Positions 6,560 through 14,647 of a stretch of DNA of 20,040 nucleotides are shown here, piece after piece (position 1 is the stretch's first letter; every line of letters begins with the position of its first letter). This DNA is from Methanosarcinaceae archaeon (GTDB lineage Archaea; Halobacteriota; Methanosarcinia; Methanosarcinales; Methanosarcinaceae). The stretch covers positions 1 to 20,040 of the forward strand of contig DQIO01000315.1 of the NCBI GenBank assembly GCA_020793555.1. Reading direction: 5' to 3'. A program made the position numbers and the translations under genes. The notes below the pieces were generated by a model. The model worked only from the letters and a program-made list of their open reading frames with translations, had not been told where the DNA came from and searched no databases.

Positions 6560-8899
6560 ATGGATGGGCAGAAAAACATGGTGCTAAAAACAAAATTTCC
6601 ATTTTCATTATTCAAACGAAACAACAACGAACAAAAATTGTGCACTTATAAAGCAAAGCACACCAAGAACCAAAAGTCAATACTTATCAATTGCAGGGAT
6701 TGTGACAGCGACTCGACATTAAACAATGAAGTATGTCGCAGAAATATTTTTTCAATCCTTCTGGCAGAACCCCTTGTTGACAGGATTGTACTGTCCCACC
6801 TATATGAAAGGGATTATGAGGGCAGTGACCTCAAACTGCTTTATGCGTTTGCGCGATTTCAGGATTACCTGAACTCTTACAGCAGTGTAGAAGTCGCCGC
6901 AGGCGACTGCACACAACCAACACAGCAGGAGTGTGTGAACAAGCGAAAAGAGTTAATCAATTCCATCATCGAAACCGCGCGAAAGGATCCGGTAAAGGCA
7001 TATCACACTCTTTTGCAACCGATTGATCCGGCAGGACTTCAGCCCACCGACCGATCAGACAATCCCGAATGCATAAACTGTATTGAGAATTTCACTGCAA
7101 TCTTTGATGAGATGAAGGATACAGCATCCCAACTAAAACACAAAAACGTTTTTGCAAATTTTAATCTTGACAGTGATATTGATAATACGGAATTTGACTA
7201 TGACAAACATGTTCAATCCCATGTCAGACCTGCATTCTCCACATCACGAATCTACACCGAACCGCCCGAAAACACGACATTTCTGGAATGTTATGATGTC
7301 AGGCACAACAATGGGCGGAGTCTGGAAGTGTCGATATATGAACTCACAGACAGGCCCGAAAAACTGTATGTCATAACGCCTCTTGAATACAATCTAAAGC
7401 CAGAGGAGTTGAAACTCATCGAACGGGTGCGCAAAAAGATGATACGCCATCGCCCCCATGACCTCAACTTCGCCGACCCTTCAAATTCAAGAGAATACTT
7501 CAGGCGCATGGGAAAACAAATGCTGGTAGACGATGCCAAAGTGCATAGTAGTGCGTTGACACCTTACCAGATAAACACATATTCCGACCTGCTGGCAAAA
7601 TACACAACCGGATTGGGGATACTTGAAGACCTGCTATCTGACGAGCGGGTGACAGATGTCTACATCAACGCCCCTGCCGACCTGAATCCTGTGCACGTGG
7701 TAATGGATGGGGACGAATGCGCCACCAACATATTCCTATCACAGGACGACCTCGATTCTATGGTATCAAGGTTCCGTGCCATCAGTGGTCGCCCTTTTGG
7801 TGAAGCAACGCCCGTGCTTGAGATGGAACTAAAGGATTACGGGGTACGGGTCTCGGTCATCGGCGACCCACTCAGTGCCAACGGGCTGGCGTATGCGTTT
7901 CGTAAACACGCACGCACCCCATGGACGCTTCCAAGGTTGATAAACACTGGATCGATCACTCCACTGGCTGCGGGCTTATTGAGTTTTATGATGGATGGGC
8001 AGTCGTCCGTACTTGTTGCAGGAGATGTCGGTGCAGGAAAAACATCACTGCTTTGCGCAATGCTCCTCGAAATACCGCAAAAATACAGGATACTGACAAT
8101 CGAAGACACACGCGAAATACCGATCAGTGACCTCCAGCAACTTGGCTGGAAAGTACAGGGCATGAACTCACAATCCGCGATCATCAAATCAAGTGTTGAG
8201 ATCGCGCCCGATGTTGCCCTGCGTGCAGCACTGAGGCTCGGAAACTCGTCCCTCGTGATAGGTGAAGTTAGAGGACCCGAAGTTGCAGTGCTGTATGAAG
8301 CAATGCAGATCGGAACCGCCGGAAATTCTGTCATCGGCACAATACACGGTGCATCCACAAAGGCGGTCTATGAGCGTATCGTCTACACCCTTGGTGTACC
8401 GTCGGCATCGTTCAAGGGCACGGACGCTGTTGTCGTGTGTTCAAATACCAGACTGGGCGGAAGCATGACAAAAACAAAAAGAGTGATTCAGATCTCAGAG
8501 GTCAACAGTACATGGGATGACGGTGCGGATTACACTGAAGTGTTCTCTGACATCCTCTCATTCGATGCATCAATAGATTCACTTGTTTCCACAGACATTT
8601 TAGACCGCGGCCAGTCAGAATTGATCAGCAAGGTTGCAAGGAAATGGGGAATCTCGATCGATGCCGCATCACGCAACATCAGGATGCGGGCAAAGATAAA
8701 GGGAAGAATGGCTGAGGCAGGACGTATCAATCCTGCACTCGTTGAAGCCGATGTTGTAAGTATGTCAAACAATATGTTCTGGCTGTTCATGGATGATGAA
8801 AAAACAAATCCGAATGGGCCTGATTATCAGAATATTTACAACCGATGGTCTGAGTGGTTTGATAATTTTTCATCAGGTTACATTACAACATCTGAATAA
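6560..8899 (+). CDS. Archaeal type II/IV secretion (type IV pilus-like) ATPase, GspE/TadA family
   Basis: 779-residue cytoplasmic hexameric motor ATPase expected to drive pilin assembly or secretion through the platform encoded next. The long N-terminal half (1-335) is specific to archaeal members and is cysteine-containing (Cys28, Cys45-x-x-Cys48, Cys59, Cys171-x-x-Cys174). The conserved core starts near 345 (G-L-G-I-L-E-D-L-L-S-D-E-R-V-T-D-V-Y-I-N). Walker A is G-D-V-G-A-G-K-T-S (488-496), the Asp box T-I-E-D-T-R-E (513-519), Walker B S-L-V-I-G-E-V-R-G (564-572), and the His box G-T-I-H-G-A-S-T (593-600). All catalytic motifs are present. An approximately 130-residue C-terminal extension follows the core. 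The next gene begins 15 bases later, so the two form an operon. No ribosome site precedes the ATG; a TATA box 31 bases upstream suggests a leaderless mRNA. Alternative start: ATG at 6578. Confidence 0.93.
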   Translation: MDGQKNMVLKTKFPFSLFKRNNNEQKLCTYKAKHTKNQKSILINCRDCDSDSTLNNEVCRRNIFSILLAEPLVDRIVLSHLYERDYEGSDLKLLYAFARFQDYLNSYSSVEVAAGDCTQPTQQECVNKRKELINSIIETARKDPVKAYHTLLQPIDPAGLQPTDRSDNPECINCIENFTAIFDEMKDTASQLKHKNVFANFNLDSDIDNTEFDYDKHVQSHVRPAFSTSRIYTEPPENTTFLECYDVRHNNGRSLEVSIYELTDRPEKLYVITPLEYNLKPEELKLIERVRKKMIRHRPHDLNFADPSNSREYFRRMGKQMLVDDAKVHSSALTPYQINTYSDLLAKYTTGLGILEDLLSDERVTDVYINAPADLNPVHVVMDGDECATNIFLSQDDLDSMVSRFRAISGRPFGEATPVLEMELKDYGVRVSVIGDPLSANGLAYAFRKHARTPWTLPRLINTGSITPLAAGLLSFMMDGQSSVLVAGDVGAGKTSLLCAMLLEIPQKYRILTIEDTREIPISDLQQLGWKVQGMNSQSAIIKSSVEIAPDVALRAALRLGNSSLVIGEVRGPEVAVLYEAMQIGTAGNSVIGTIHGASTKAVYERIVYTLGVPSASFKGTDAVVVCSNTRLGGSMTKTKRVIQISEVNSTWDDGADYTEVFSDILSFDASIDSLVSTDILDRGQSELISKVARKWGISIDAASRNIRMRAKIKGRMAEAGRINPALVEADVVSMSNNMFWLFMDDEKTNPNGPDYQNIYNRWSEWFDNFSSGYITTSE

Positions 8900-8900
8900 T

Positions 8901-8908
8901 GGGGGTGA
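8901..8908 (+). promoter_or_regulatory. Ribosome site deciding the TTG start of the GspF-like gene
   Basis: GGGGGTGA directly follows the stop codon of the ATPase gene and ends six bases before the TTG at 8915. The next in-frame ATG (8987, residue 25) has no such site, so the TTG is preferred. Confidence 0.55.
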
Positions 8909-8914
8909 GATAGG

Positions 8915-10876
8915 TTGGAGAATGATCAGAATGGGACCGGGAATTGGTACTTGAGGTCTTGTAAGTTCACATCCCGCAACATTGCAATGTTCAGATGGCT
9001 TGTTGGGGATGTCGATGCATTCGCCAAAAAGTCAGAACAGGCGGTTAGCCAGGAATACAAAGATGCTTTAAGTTTCACCGGTTTTGATGTTGAACCGTTC
9101 GAGACAGCCTTGTTCTCATACGTGGGTGCACTTGGTGCACTGGTTGCTGCGCTGCTTATTGATGCACTGCTGTTCCAAATAACAACATTTGAATCCAATG
9201 TATTGGTCATGGTTGCTGTTCTCACAGTAGCGGTACCGCTCACTGTGCTTGTGTACCTGAGTGAGTATGTGAAGATACATGCAAAATTTATGAAAGTGCA
9301 ATCCCTTGGCGATATTCCAGAGGTCTTGAGTTATATCGTAATGGCAATGAAACTCGTTCCCAACATGGAGCGAGCGGTATTGTTTGCTGCAAAGAACTCA
9401 ACCCGCCCGCTTGCAAGAGACCTTAAGAAGATGATGTGGAACCTCCAGATCCGTGCTTACAGTAGCATGGACGATGCTGTTGTGGATTTTGCGAACCTGT
9501 GGGGCAAAGACAGTGAATATTTCAAGAGGGCACTGCACCTTATCAAGAGTTCAACGAGCGAGCCCGATGATGCGCAGCGCATCATCACACTCAACCGCTC
9601 GCTTGACATTGTTCTCGATGGTACGAAGGTGCTCATGGATGGATTTGCGGCAAAACTTAAGACACCAACCTATGTCCTGTATTCGATCTTCATCCTCATT
9701 CCGCTCGCGCTTGTGGCACTACTCCCTGCCGTGACGGTTGTAGGCTTGCGGTTCAATATCTTTACGCTCGTTATTGTGTATGACATTGCACTCCCGCTTC
9801 TGACATTTGTATATGCGGAATACATCCTGATGCAACGTCCGGCTGCATTCACTCCGCAGTCCATTCCCGACACTCATCCCGGGCTTGCCAACATTAAAAT
9901 GAAAAAACGGGTGGCGCTGGTCGTGGCTTTGGTTATCGGGACTGCGATCTCCATTTCCGGCTATGTTATGGTGTATCTTGGAAATCCTCACGGGATAATT
10001 TCCACGGGTACTCTTGAGGGATTTCTGCCTCCAACACTCCTTATTTTACTGGGAATGGTTGTTGCAATTGCGATATATCTCAATGCGGCATACGCCCCAT
10101 ACAAGAAAATACGTGACAACATCCGGAAGATGGAGCATGAGTTCGCAGATGCGCTTTTCATACTTGGCAGGCGCATTTCTGAAGGCAGGTCGGCAGAAGA
10201 AGCGTTTGCGCATACTGCAATGACAATGAAAGGTTCATCCATCGGGGATGCGTTTGGAAAAATATCGACCAATCTTATCAGTATGCGGGCAACCATTACG
10301 TCTGCGATATTCGATGAGGATTTTGGTGCGTTCAAGGATATATATTCAGACAGGATCACGACAACGATGTTGCTCTTTGCAGAGAGTGTCCACAAGAGCC
10401 ATGAGGCTGCTGGTGTTGCGATCATCAAGCTGGCTGACCATTTAAAAGAGTTGCAGGAGGTTGAATTGAACATCAAGCGCTCTCTTTACGATATGACCTC
10501 CACAATGCGCTCAACTGCAGCGATCTTTGCGCCGCTTATCGGTGGTGTAACCATTGCGCTTTCCGAAGTTATCCAGAAGATCTTGCAGAATGTGGCAGAG
10601 GGTCTTTCACGCCTTCCCCCGAACATGATCCCGGGACCTGCACAGATAAATCCCGAAAACCTGAACCAATCCATCTCGCCTGACCTGTTCATGCTCTCGG
10701 TAGGAGTATATCTAATGCTGGTTACGGCGATACTTACGCGTTTTTCCGGGACGATCGAATATGGTGGCGATAAGCCGCAGTTGATGTATGACCTCGGGCA
10801 GATGCTGCCGGTTTCGGTGATTGTGTTTACGGTGTCTGCGATTGCTTCCAGGTTAATCTTCAGGGGGTTGATCTGA
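8915..10876 (+). CDS. Secretion/pilus platform membrane protein with two GspF domains (TadC/FlaJ-like)
   Basis: 653-residue inner-membrane platform protein, the usual partner of the GspE ATPase in archaeal type IV pilus-like systems. Hydrophobic pairs occur near residues 56-80 and 88-110. The first cytoplasmic GspF domain runs about 125-245 (S-L-G-D-I-P-E-V-L-S-Y-I-V-M-A-M-K), followed by membrane segments at about 250-300. After more membrane helices (330-395) comes the second GspF domain, about 405-530 (F-A-D-A-L-F-I-L-G-R-R-I-S-E-G-R-S), and C-terminal helices. Two F domains in one chain is the normal archaeal arrangement. The TTG start is chosen for its GGGGGTGA site; the first ATG is at residue 25. 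No pilin, prepilin peptidase or accessory gene follows, so the substrate pilins must be encoded elsewhere. Confidence 0.9.
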   Translation: MENDQNGTGNWYLRSCKFTSRNIAMFRWLVGDVDAFAKKSEQAVSQEYKDALSFTGFDVEPFETALFSYVGALGALVAALLIDALLFQITTFESNVLVMVAVLTVAVPLTVLVYLSEYVKIHAKFMKVQSLGDIPEVLSYIVMAMKLVPNMERAVLFAAKNSTRPLARDLKKMMWNLQIRAYSSMDDAVVDFANLWGKDSEYFKRALHLIKSSTSEPDDAQRIITLNRSLDIVLDGTKVLMDGFAAKLKTPTYVLYSIFILIPLALVALLPAVTVVGLRFNIFTLVIVYDIALPLLTFVYAEYILMQRPAAFTPQSIPDTHPGLANIKMKKRVALVVALVIGTAISISGYVMVYLGNPHGIISTGTLEGFLPPTLLILLGMVVAIAIYLNAAYAPYKKIRDNIRKMEHEFADALFILGRRISEGRSAEEAFAHTAMTMKGSSIGDAFGKISTNLISMRATITSAIFDEDFGAFKDIYSDRITTTMLLFAESVHKSHEAAGVAIIKLADHLKELQEVELNIKRSLYDMTSTMRSTAAIFAPLIGGVTIALSEVIQKILQNVAEGLSRLPPNMIPGPAQINPENLNQSISPDLFMLSVGVYLMLVTAILTRFSGTIEYGGDKPQLMYDLGQMLPVSVIVFTVSAIASRLIFRGLI

Positions 10877-10986
10877 GCATCAGCAAATATTTTGTCGTAG
10901 TATACACCACATAAACATTATCACTTCAGTGAAATCGCAAGTCTCAGTCTTGATATCCTTTCCAGTATACTGTTTCTTGACTCGTA

Positions 10987-11778
10987 TCAAAAATAAAATA
11001 TATAGATAATTAAAATTACATTTATAGCTACTGTTCCAATTAATACTAGATTGCATACTCTAGAGAATGTTAATTTGTATCCACTGTGTTTTTTATCAGG
11101 ATATATGTTAAGATTACAATTTTCTCTTTTAGCAATGATTTTATCGGTTCTACCGTCATTGATTTCTAATTTCACCGCAGTTTTTTTATTGTTAAGTTTT
11201 AGTAAAACAAAATTATGTCCATCCGTTAATTTTATAGTCTTACCATCATCGATTTTCTCAATGTTTTCTGCTACTGCCCAATTAATACAAAATTTCGCCT
11301 TCAGGAATTTTATGAGTTTTCTGTTGTCGTTTCCAGGGATTTCATCCCAGCTAAACGAATACGGCGATTTCTTTTTTCCATCGAACAAATATGATGTATA
11401 ACTGTACTTGTATTGCCTGACTGTATATGTGTCAATGTCGATTTTGTTGTTAAAAAAAATGTCCTCAATCTTTCGTAGTCGATTTATCCTAACCTCATTA
11501 AATTTGGCAAATATTTTCATTATAAGCCACCAGACAAATGTCAGAAATATAATTACAAATGCTCCCATCAAAAGTTGAACTATCAATGTTTTAGATGGTA
11601 ACGTATTGAGTGTAGAAAAATAATCTTTTATAAAATATCCTTGCATCGCAAAGATAATTGGTACAAATATACTGGTTACGATCCAGGATACTTTATGGTT
11701 CTCCCAGATACTTTTATGTAAATTATCATAATTGAATCTTAAAAGGTCCCTATCCCGGTCTTCGAGCGGTCTTTCCAT
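10987..11778 (-). CDS. Membrane protein of unknown function, three predicted helices
   Basis: 263-residue protein I do not recognise. A charged N-terminus (E-D-R-D-R-D-L-L-R-F-N-Y) precedes a first hydrophobic helix at about 31-50 and a second at 67-88. A basic, probably helical stretch (90-115) and a soluble domain of about 130 residues rich in Lys and Asn follow. The protein ends in a third hydrophobic helix (about 242-261). The ATG at 11778 is chosen because GGGGGTG lies six bases before it; the in-frame GTG at 11787 overlaps that site. The gene is AT-rich and converges with the GspF-like gene, 110 bases away, so a role in secretion is not implied. It has no motif suggesting catalysis, and it could be a horizontally acquired or lineage-specific gene. 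Confidence 0.75.
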   Translation of the reverse strand: MERPLEDRDRDLLRFNYDNLHKSIWENHKVSWIVTSIFVPIIFAMQGYFIKDYFSTLNTLPSKTLIVQLLMGAFVIIFLTFVWWLIMKIFAKFNEVRINRLRKIEDIFFNNKIDIDTYTVRQYKYSYTSYLFDGKKKSPYSFSWDEIPGNDNRKLIKFLKAKFCINWAVAENIEKIDDGKTIKLTDGHNFVLLKLNNKKTAVKLEINDGRTDKIIAKRENCNLNIYPDKKHSGYKLTFSRVCNLVLIGTVAINVILIIYIFYF

Positions 11779-11933
11779 TAACCACACCCCCGATTTGAAT
11801 AAACCGACAGTTAATTAGTATACAGTGCATAAATGTAGTTTTGAAGCTATTTTAATGTATTGTAGTCTAAAACAATGAATGGTCATATCTTTTAATTATC
11901 AATAATCTGAAATAACGAAATGGGGACACAAAG

Positions 11934-12728
11934 ATGACACATATAAAAGCTGCCTGCATCCAGATGGATATTTCGCACTGTTCAAAGCAAACCAACATCT
12001 CTAAAGCAATTTCAATGGCAGAGAATGCCACATCCGACGGTGCAAAACTGATTGTGTTGCCAGAAGTATTCTCTACCGGTTTTTGTTATGGCAACATTGA
12101 GGAAGTATCAGAGCGTTCTCCGTATCCGACGATTGAAGCATTGTCGGATTTTTCAAAAAAACATGATTGCATTCTTATAGGTTCTATTCTTGGGGCAGAG
12201 GTCGGTGATAAAGAATCACTGTTGTATTCGAATCTCGGTTTTTGCATTGAATTCGGAGATCTTGCCGGCACTTACAAAAAAACCCATATTTTCGGGATGG
12301 AAAAGTCGTATTTCACAAGCGGCGATACAATCCTTCCGATTAAACTAAAAAAGAGCGACATAACCATTGGTCTTGAGATATGTTACGAACTCAGGTTTCC
12401 TGAAGTGGCAAGAAAATTAACTCTTGCAGGCGCGGATATTCTTATTACGATCGCTGAATTTCCAGACCCAAAAGTCAATGTGTGGAAATCGCTTGCTACT
12501 TCCCGGGCAATAGAGAACCAAATTCCCCATATTGCCTGCAACCGCTCAGGCATAGACCCGTATTCGTCATTCTTTGGCGGTTCTATGATCACTAATGCAT
12601 GGGGTGAGGTCAAAGCAGAAGCCGGAAAAGATGAATGCATAATCATGCATGACATTGATCTGGATGAAACTAATAAAATTCGTAAGGCAGTTCCACTATT
12701 TAAAGATCGGCGTTTGGATATATATTGA
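11934..12728 (+). CDS. Carbon-nitrogen hydrolase (nitrilase superfamily), omega-amidase-like
   Basis: 264-residue cytosolic hydrolase that would cleave a carbon-nitrogen bond, typically an amide. The Glu-Lys-Cys catalytic triad is complete: Glu44 in L-P-E-V-F, Lys116 in Y-K-K-T-H-I-F, and Cys150 in E-I-C-Y-E-L-R-F-P-E. The Y-E-x-R-F-P-E context after the cysteine and the length resemble omega-amidase/Nit2-like members, but the branch, and so the substrate, is not settled by this alone. The ATG follows a GGGG site with eight-base spacing. It stands alone between divergent and co-directional neighbours. A short ATTGAT/ATCAAT hairpin overlaps its stop codon and may help termination. Confidence 0.9.
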   Translation: MTHIKAACIQMDISHCSKQTNISKAISMAENATSDGAKLIVLPEVFSTGFCYGNIEEVSERSPYPTIEALSDFSKKHDCILIGSILGAEVGDKESLLYSNLGFCIEFGDLAGTYKKTHIFGMEKSYFTSGDTILPIKLKKSDITIGLEICYELRFPEVARKLTLAGADILITIAEFPDPKVNVWKSLATSRAIENQIPHIACNRSGIDPYSSFFGGSMITNAWGEVKAEAGKDECIIMHDIDLDETNKIRKAVPLFKDRRLDIY

Positions 12729-12876
12729 TTTTTATCAATTTATCCATAAATTCTTAATAATATTACACTGGTAAGCACCAAGATAACAAATAAATACTTA
12801 CCACACTTAACAGAACTATTAAACAAGTGGAACGGATGCAATAATTCTATCCCCCGCTTACCCTTAAGGTGAAGCT

Positions 12877-13341
12877 ATGAATGTAAAAGATGTTATGAAT
12901 TCAGATGTGGTTTCTTGCAAACCGGATGATGAGATAAGCAGTGCAGCGCAGCTTCTAAAAGAGCACAACATAAGCGGGCTTCCTGTGGTTGCCGAGGGCA
13001 AGGTTGTCGGGATCGTGACTGAAGCAGATGTCTTGAAGTTGCTCGAAGTGCCAGAACATGGGGGATTATGGTTGCCGAGCCCGTTCGAAGTAATAGAGAT
13101 TCCAATTCGGGAACTGATTAACTGGGAAGACACAAAACACATGCTAACAGACATCGGGACAAAACCGATAAAGGAAATCATGGAATCTGAGGTCTATACA
13201 ATATCCATGGACAGTTCAATTGAAGATGCTTCATCAATGATGATAAAGCATAAAGTAAACAGACTTCCGGTTTTGGATGACGAGACGCTTATCGGCATCA
13301 TCACGCGCGGCGACATTATTCGCGGGCTTGCTGAAGCGTAA
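12877..13341 (+). CDS. Two-CBS-domain protein
   Basis: 154-residue stand-alone CBS pair (Bateman module). The first CBS repeat spans about 2-56 (V-K-D-V-M-N-S-D-V-V ... G-L-P-V-V ... G-I-V-T-E-A-D) and the second about 95-152 (I-K-E-I-M-E-S-E-V-Y ... R-L-P-V-L ... G-I-I-T-R-G-D-I-I). Such modules bind adenine nucleotides or related ligands and regulate partners. Both repeats end with the (S/T)-x-x-D-type ribose-binding signature (T-E-A-D, T-R-G-D). The insert between repeats (60-90) is tryptophan-containing (G-L-W-L-P-S-P-F). The ATG follows AAGGTGA. The gene lies 45 bases before argJ and may be co-transcribed with it; the target is unknown. Confidence 0.92.
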   Translation: MNVKDVMNSDVVSCKPDDEISSAAQLLKEHNISGLPVVAEGKVVGIVTEADVLKLLEVPEHGGLWLPSPFEVIEIPIRELINWEDTKHMLTDIGTKPIKEIMESEVYTISMDSSIEDASSMMIKHKVNRLPVLDDETLIGIITRGDIIRGLAEA

Positions 13342-13386
13342 AATTCGATATAGACATGGACTTAGTTTTAGTGTCAGGTGGCTAAT

Positions 13387-14577
13387 ATGAAACAGGTTGA
13401 CGGTGGGGTATGTGCTGTAAAAGGTGTTCGCGCGAGTGGGATCAAATTCGGGAAGATGGGACTTGCCGTAATCGCAGCAGAAGGCAGCGCAGCAGGAGTA
13501 TTCACGCGCAACAAGATCATTGCAGCGCCTCTAATTGTTACTCGGGAGAACCTCTCAAATAATGGTAATGGCAGACTTGCGGCTGTCATTGCCAACAGTG
13601 GAAATGCAAATGCATTCACAGGCGAGCAGGGGATTACAGATGCCAAAAAAATGGCGCATATCCTTGCCGAACAACTCAATGTGCCGGAAGAACTGGTCGC
13701 TGTGGCATCCACAGGAGTCATAGGCCGTAAACTTGATGTGGACTGGATTAGCGAACACGTCGGCGAGGTAGTAGAAGCACTCGACAGTACGCCGGATAGC
13801 AGCAATGCAGCAGTACGTGCGATCATGACCACTGATCTTGTTGAAAAGGAATCGGCTGTCGAACTTGAAAGCGGCGTGCGGATCGGTGGGATTGCGAAAG
13901 GATCGGGCATGATCGAGCCGAACATGGGCACAATGTTATCATTTATCTACACAGATGCATCACTTCCTGCCGATGTGCTTGAGAAATGCCTCAAACAGTC
14001 GGTTGATAAGAGTTTCAACATGATCGTAGTCGATGGAGACACCAGTACAAATGATATCGTGCTTTTGACCGCAACAGGCGCGTCATCGGTTGAGCCGCAG
14101 GTTGAGGAGTTCCAGATGGGACTTGACCATGTGACAGTCGATCTGGCAAAGATGATCGCGCGCGATGGTGAAGGTGCCACAAAATTGATCGAAGCGCAGG
14201 TTAAGGGCGCAAAAACAGAAAACGATGCAAGGATTGCAGCAAAAGCGATCGTGCGCTCACCGCTTGTAAAATCTGCAGTGTTTGGAAAAGATCCGAACTG
14301 GGGGCGGGTTATTGCAGCAGTTGGTTATTCCGGTGCAGATATTGATCAGGATAAAATATCACTCACATTTGCAAGTGGTGACGATATTGTACTTCTTGTA
14401 GAATGCGGGAATATTCAGGATTCATCAACCGGTGTGCTAAGTTCACTTGAAAATATCATGGCGCAGGATGAGATTATTATAATGGTCGATATTGGACTCG
14501 GTGAACAAAGCGCAATTGCGTGGGGTTGTGATCTGACGTATGATTACGTAAAGATCAATGCAGATTACACGACATAG
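13387..14577 (+). CDS. argJ: ArgJ: glutamate N-acetyltransferase / ornithine acetyltransferase
   Basis: 396-residue enzyme of the cyclic arginine pathway that transfers the acetyl group from N-acetylornithine to glutamate. Some members also use acetyl-CoA. It is an N-terminal-nucleophile-type protein that cuts itself before a threonine. The cleavage site is visible as K-G-S-G-M-I-E-P-N-M-G-T-M-L, with Thr182 as nucleophile. The oxyanion pair is Thr109-Gly110 in A-S-T-G-V-I-G. The N-terminus V-D-G-G-V-C-A-V-K-G-V and the end (Y-D-Y-V-K-I-N-A-D-Y) match the family. I chose the ATG because AGGTGG lies six bases before it; the in-frame GTG at 13378 is part of that site. No other arg genes are present in the window. 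Confidence 0.96.
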   Translation: MKQVDGGVCAVKGVRASGIKFGKMGLAVIAAEGSAAGVFTRNKIIAAPLIVTRENLSNNGNGRLAAVIANSGNANAFTGEQGITDAKKMAHILAEQLNVPEELVAVASTGVIGRKLDVDWISEHVGEVVEALDSTPDSSNAAVRAIMTTDLVEKESAVELESGVRIGGIAKGSGMIEPNMGTMLSFIYTDASLPADVLEKCLKQSVDKSFNMIVVDGDTSTNDIVLLTATGASSVEPQVEEFQMGLDHVTVDLAKMIARDGEGATKLIEAQVKGAKTENDARIAAKAIVRSPLVKSAVFGKDPNWGRVIAAVGYSGADIDQDKISLTFASGDDIVLLVECGNIQDSSTGVLSSLENIMAQDEIIIMVDIGLGEQSAIAWGCDLTYDYVKINADYTT

Positions 14578-14647
14578 TACCAATATAATTTAATATAGCG
14601 TAATATCATTGTATGGATGTAACTAATAGTTATATTGAGGGCAATCT

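Noticed and set aside
7837..8358. 173-codon minus frame within the GspE ATPase gene
   Set aside because: Opposite the Walker A and B region of a clear gene; serine- and proline-rich shadow translation.
10921..10932. TCACTTCAGTGA as a terminator hairpin after the GspF-like gene
   Set aside because: Only four base pairs form with a usable loop, and no U tract follows.
13374..13931. 185-codon minus frame opposite argJ
   Set aside because: Shadow of a conserved gene; compositionally biased and without family features.
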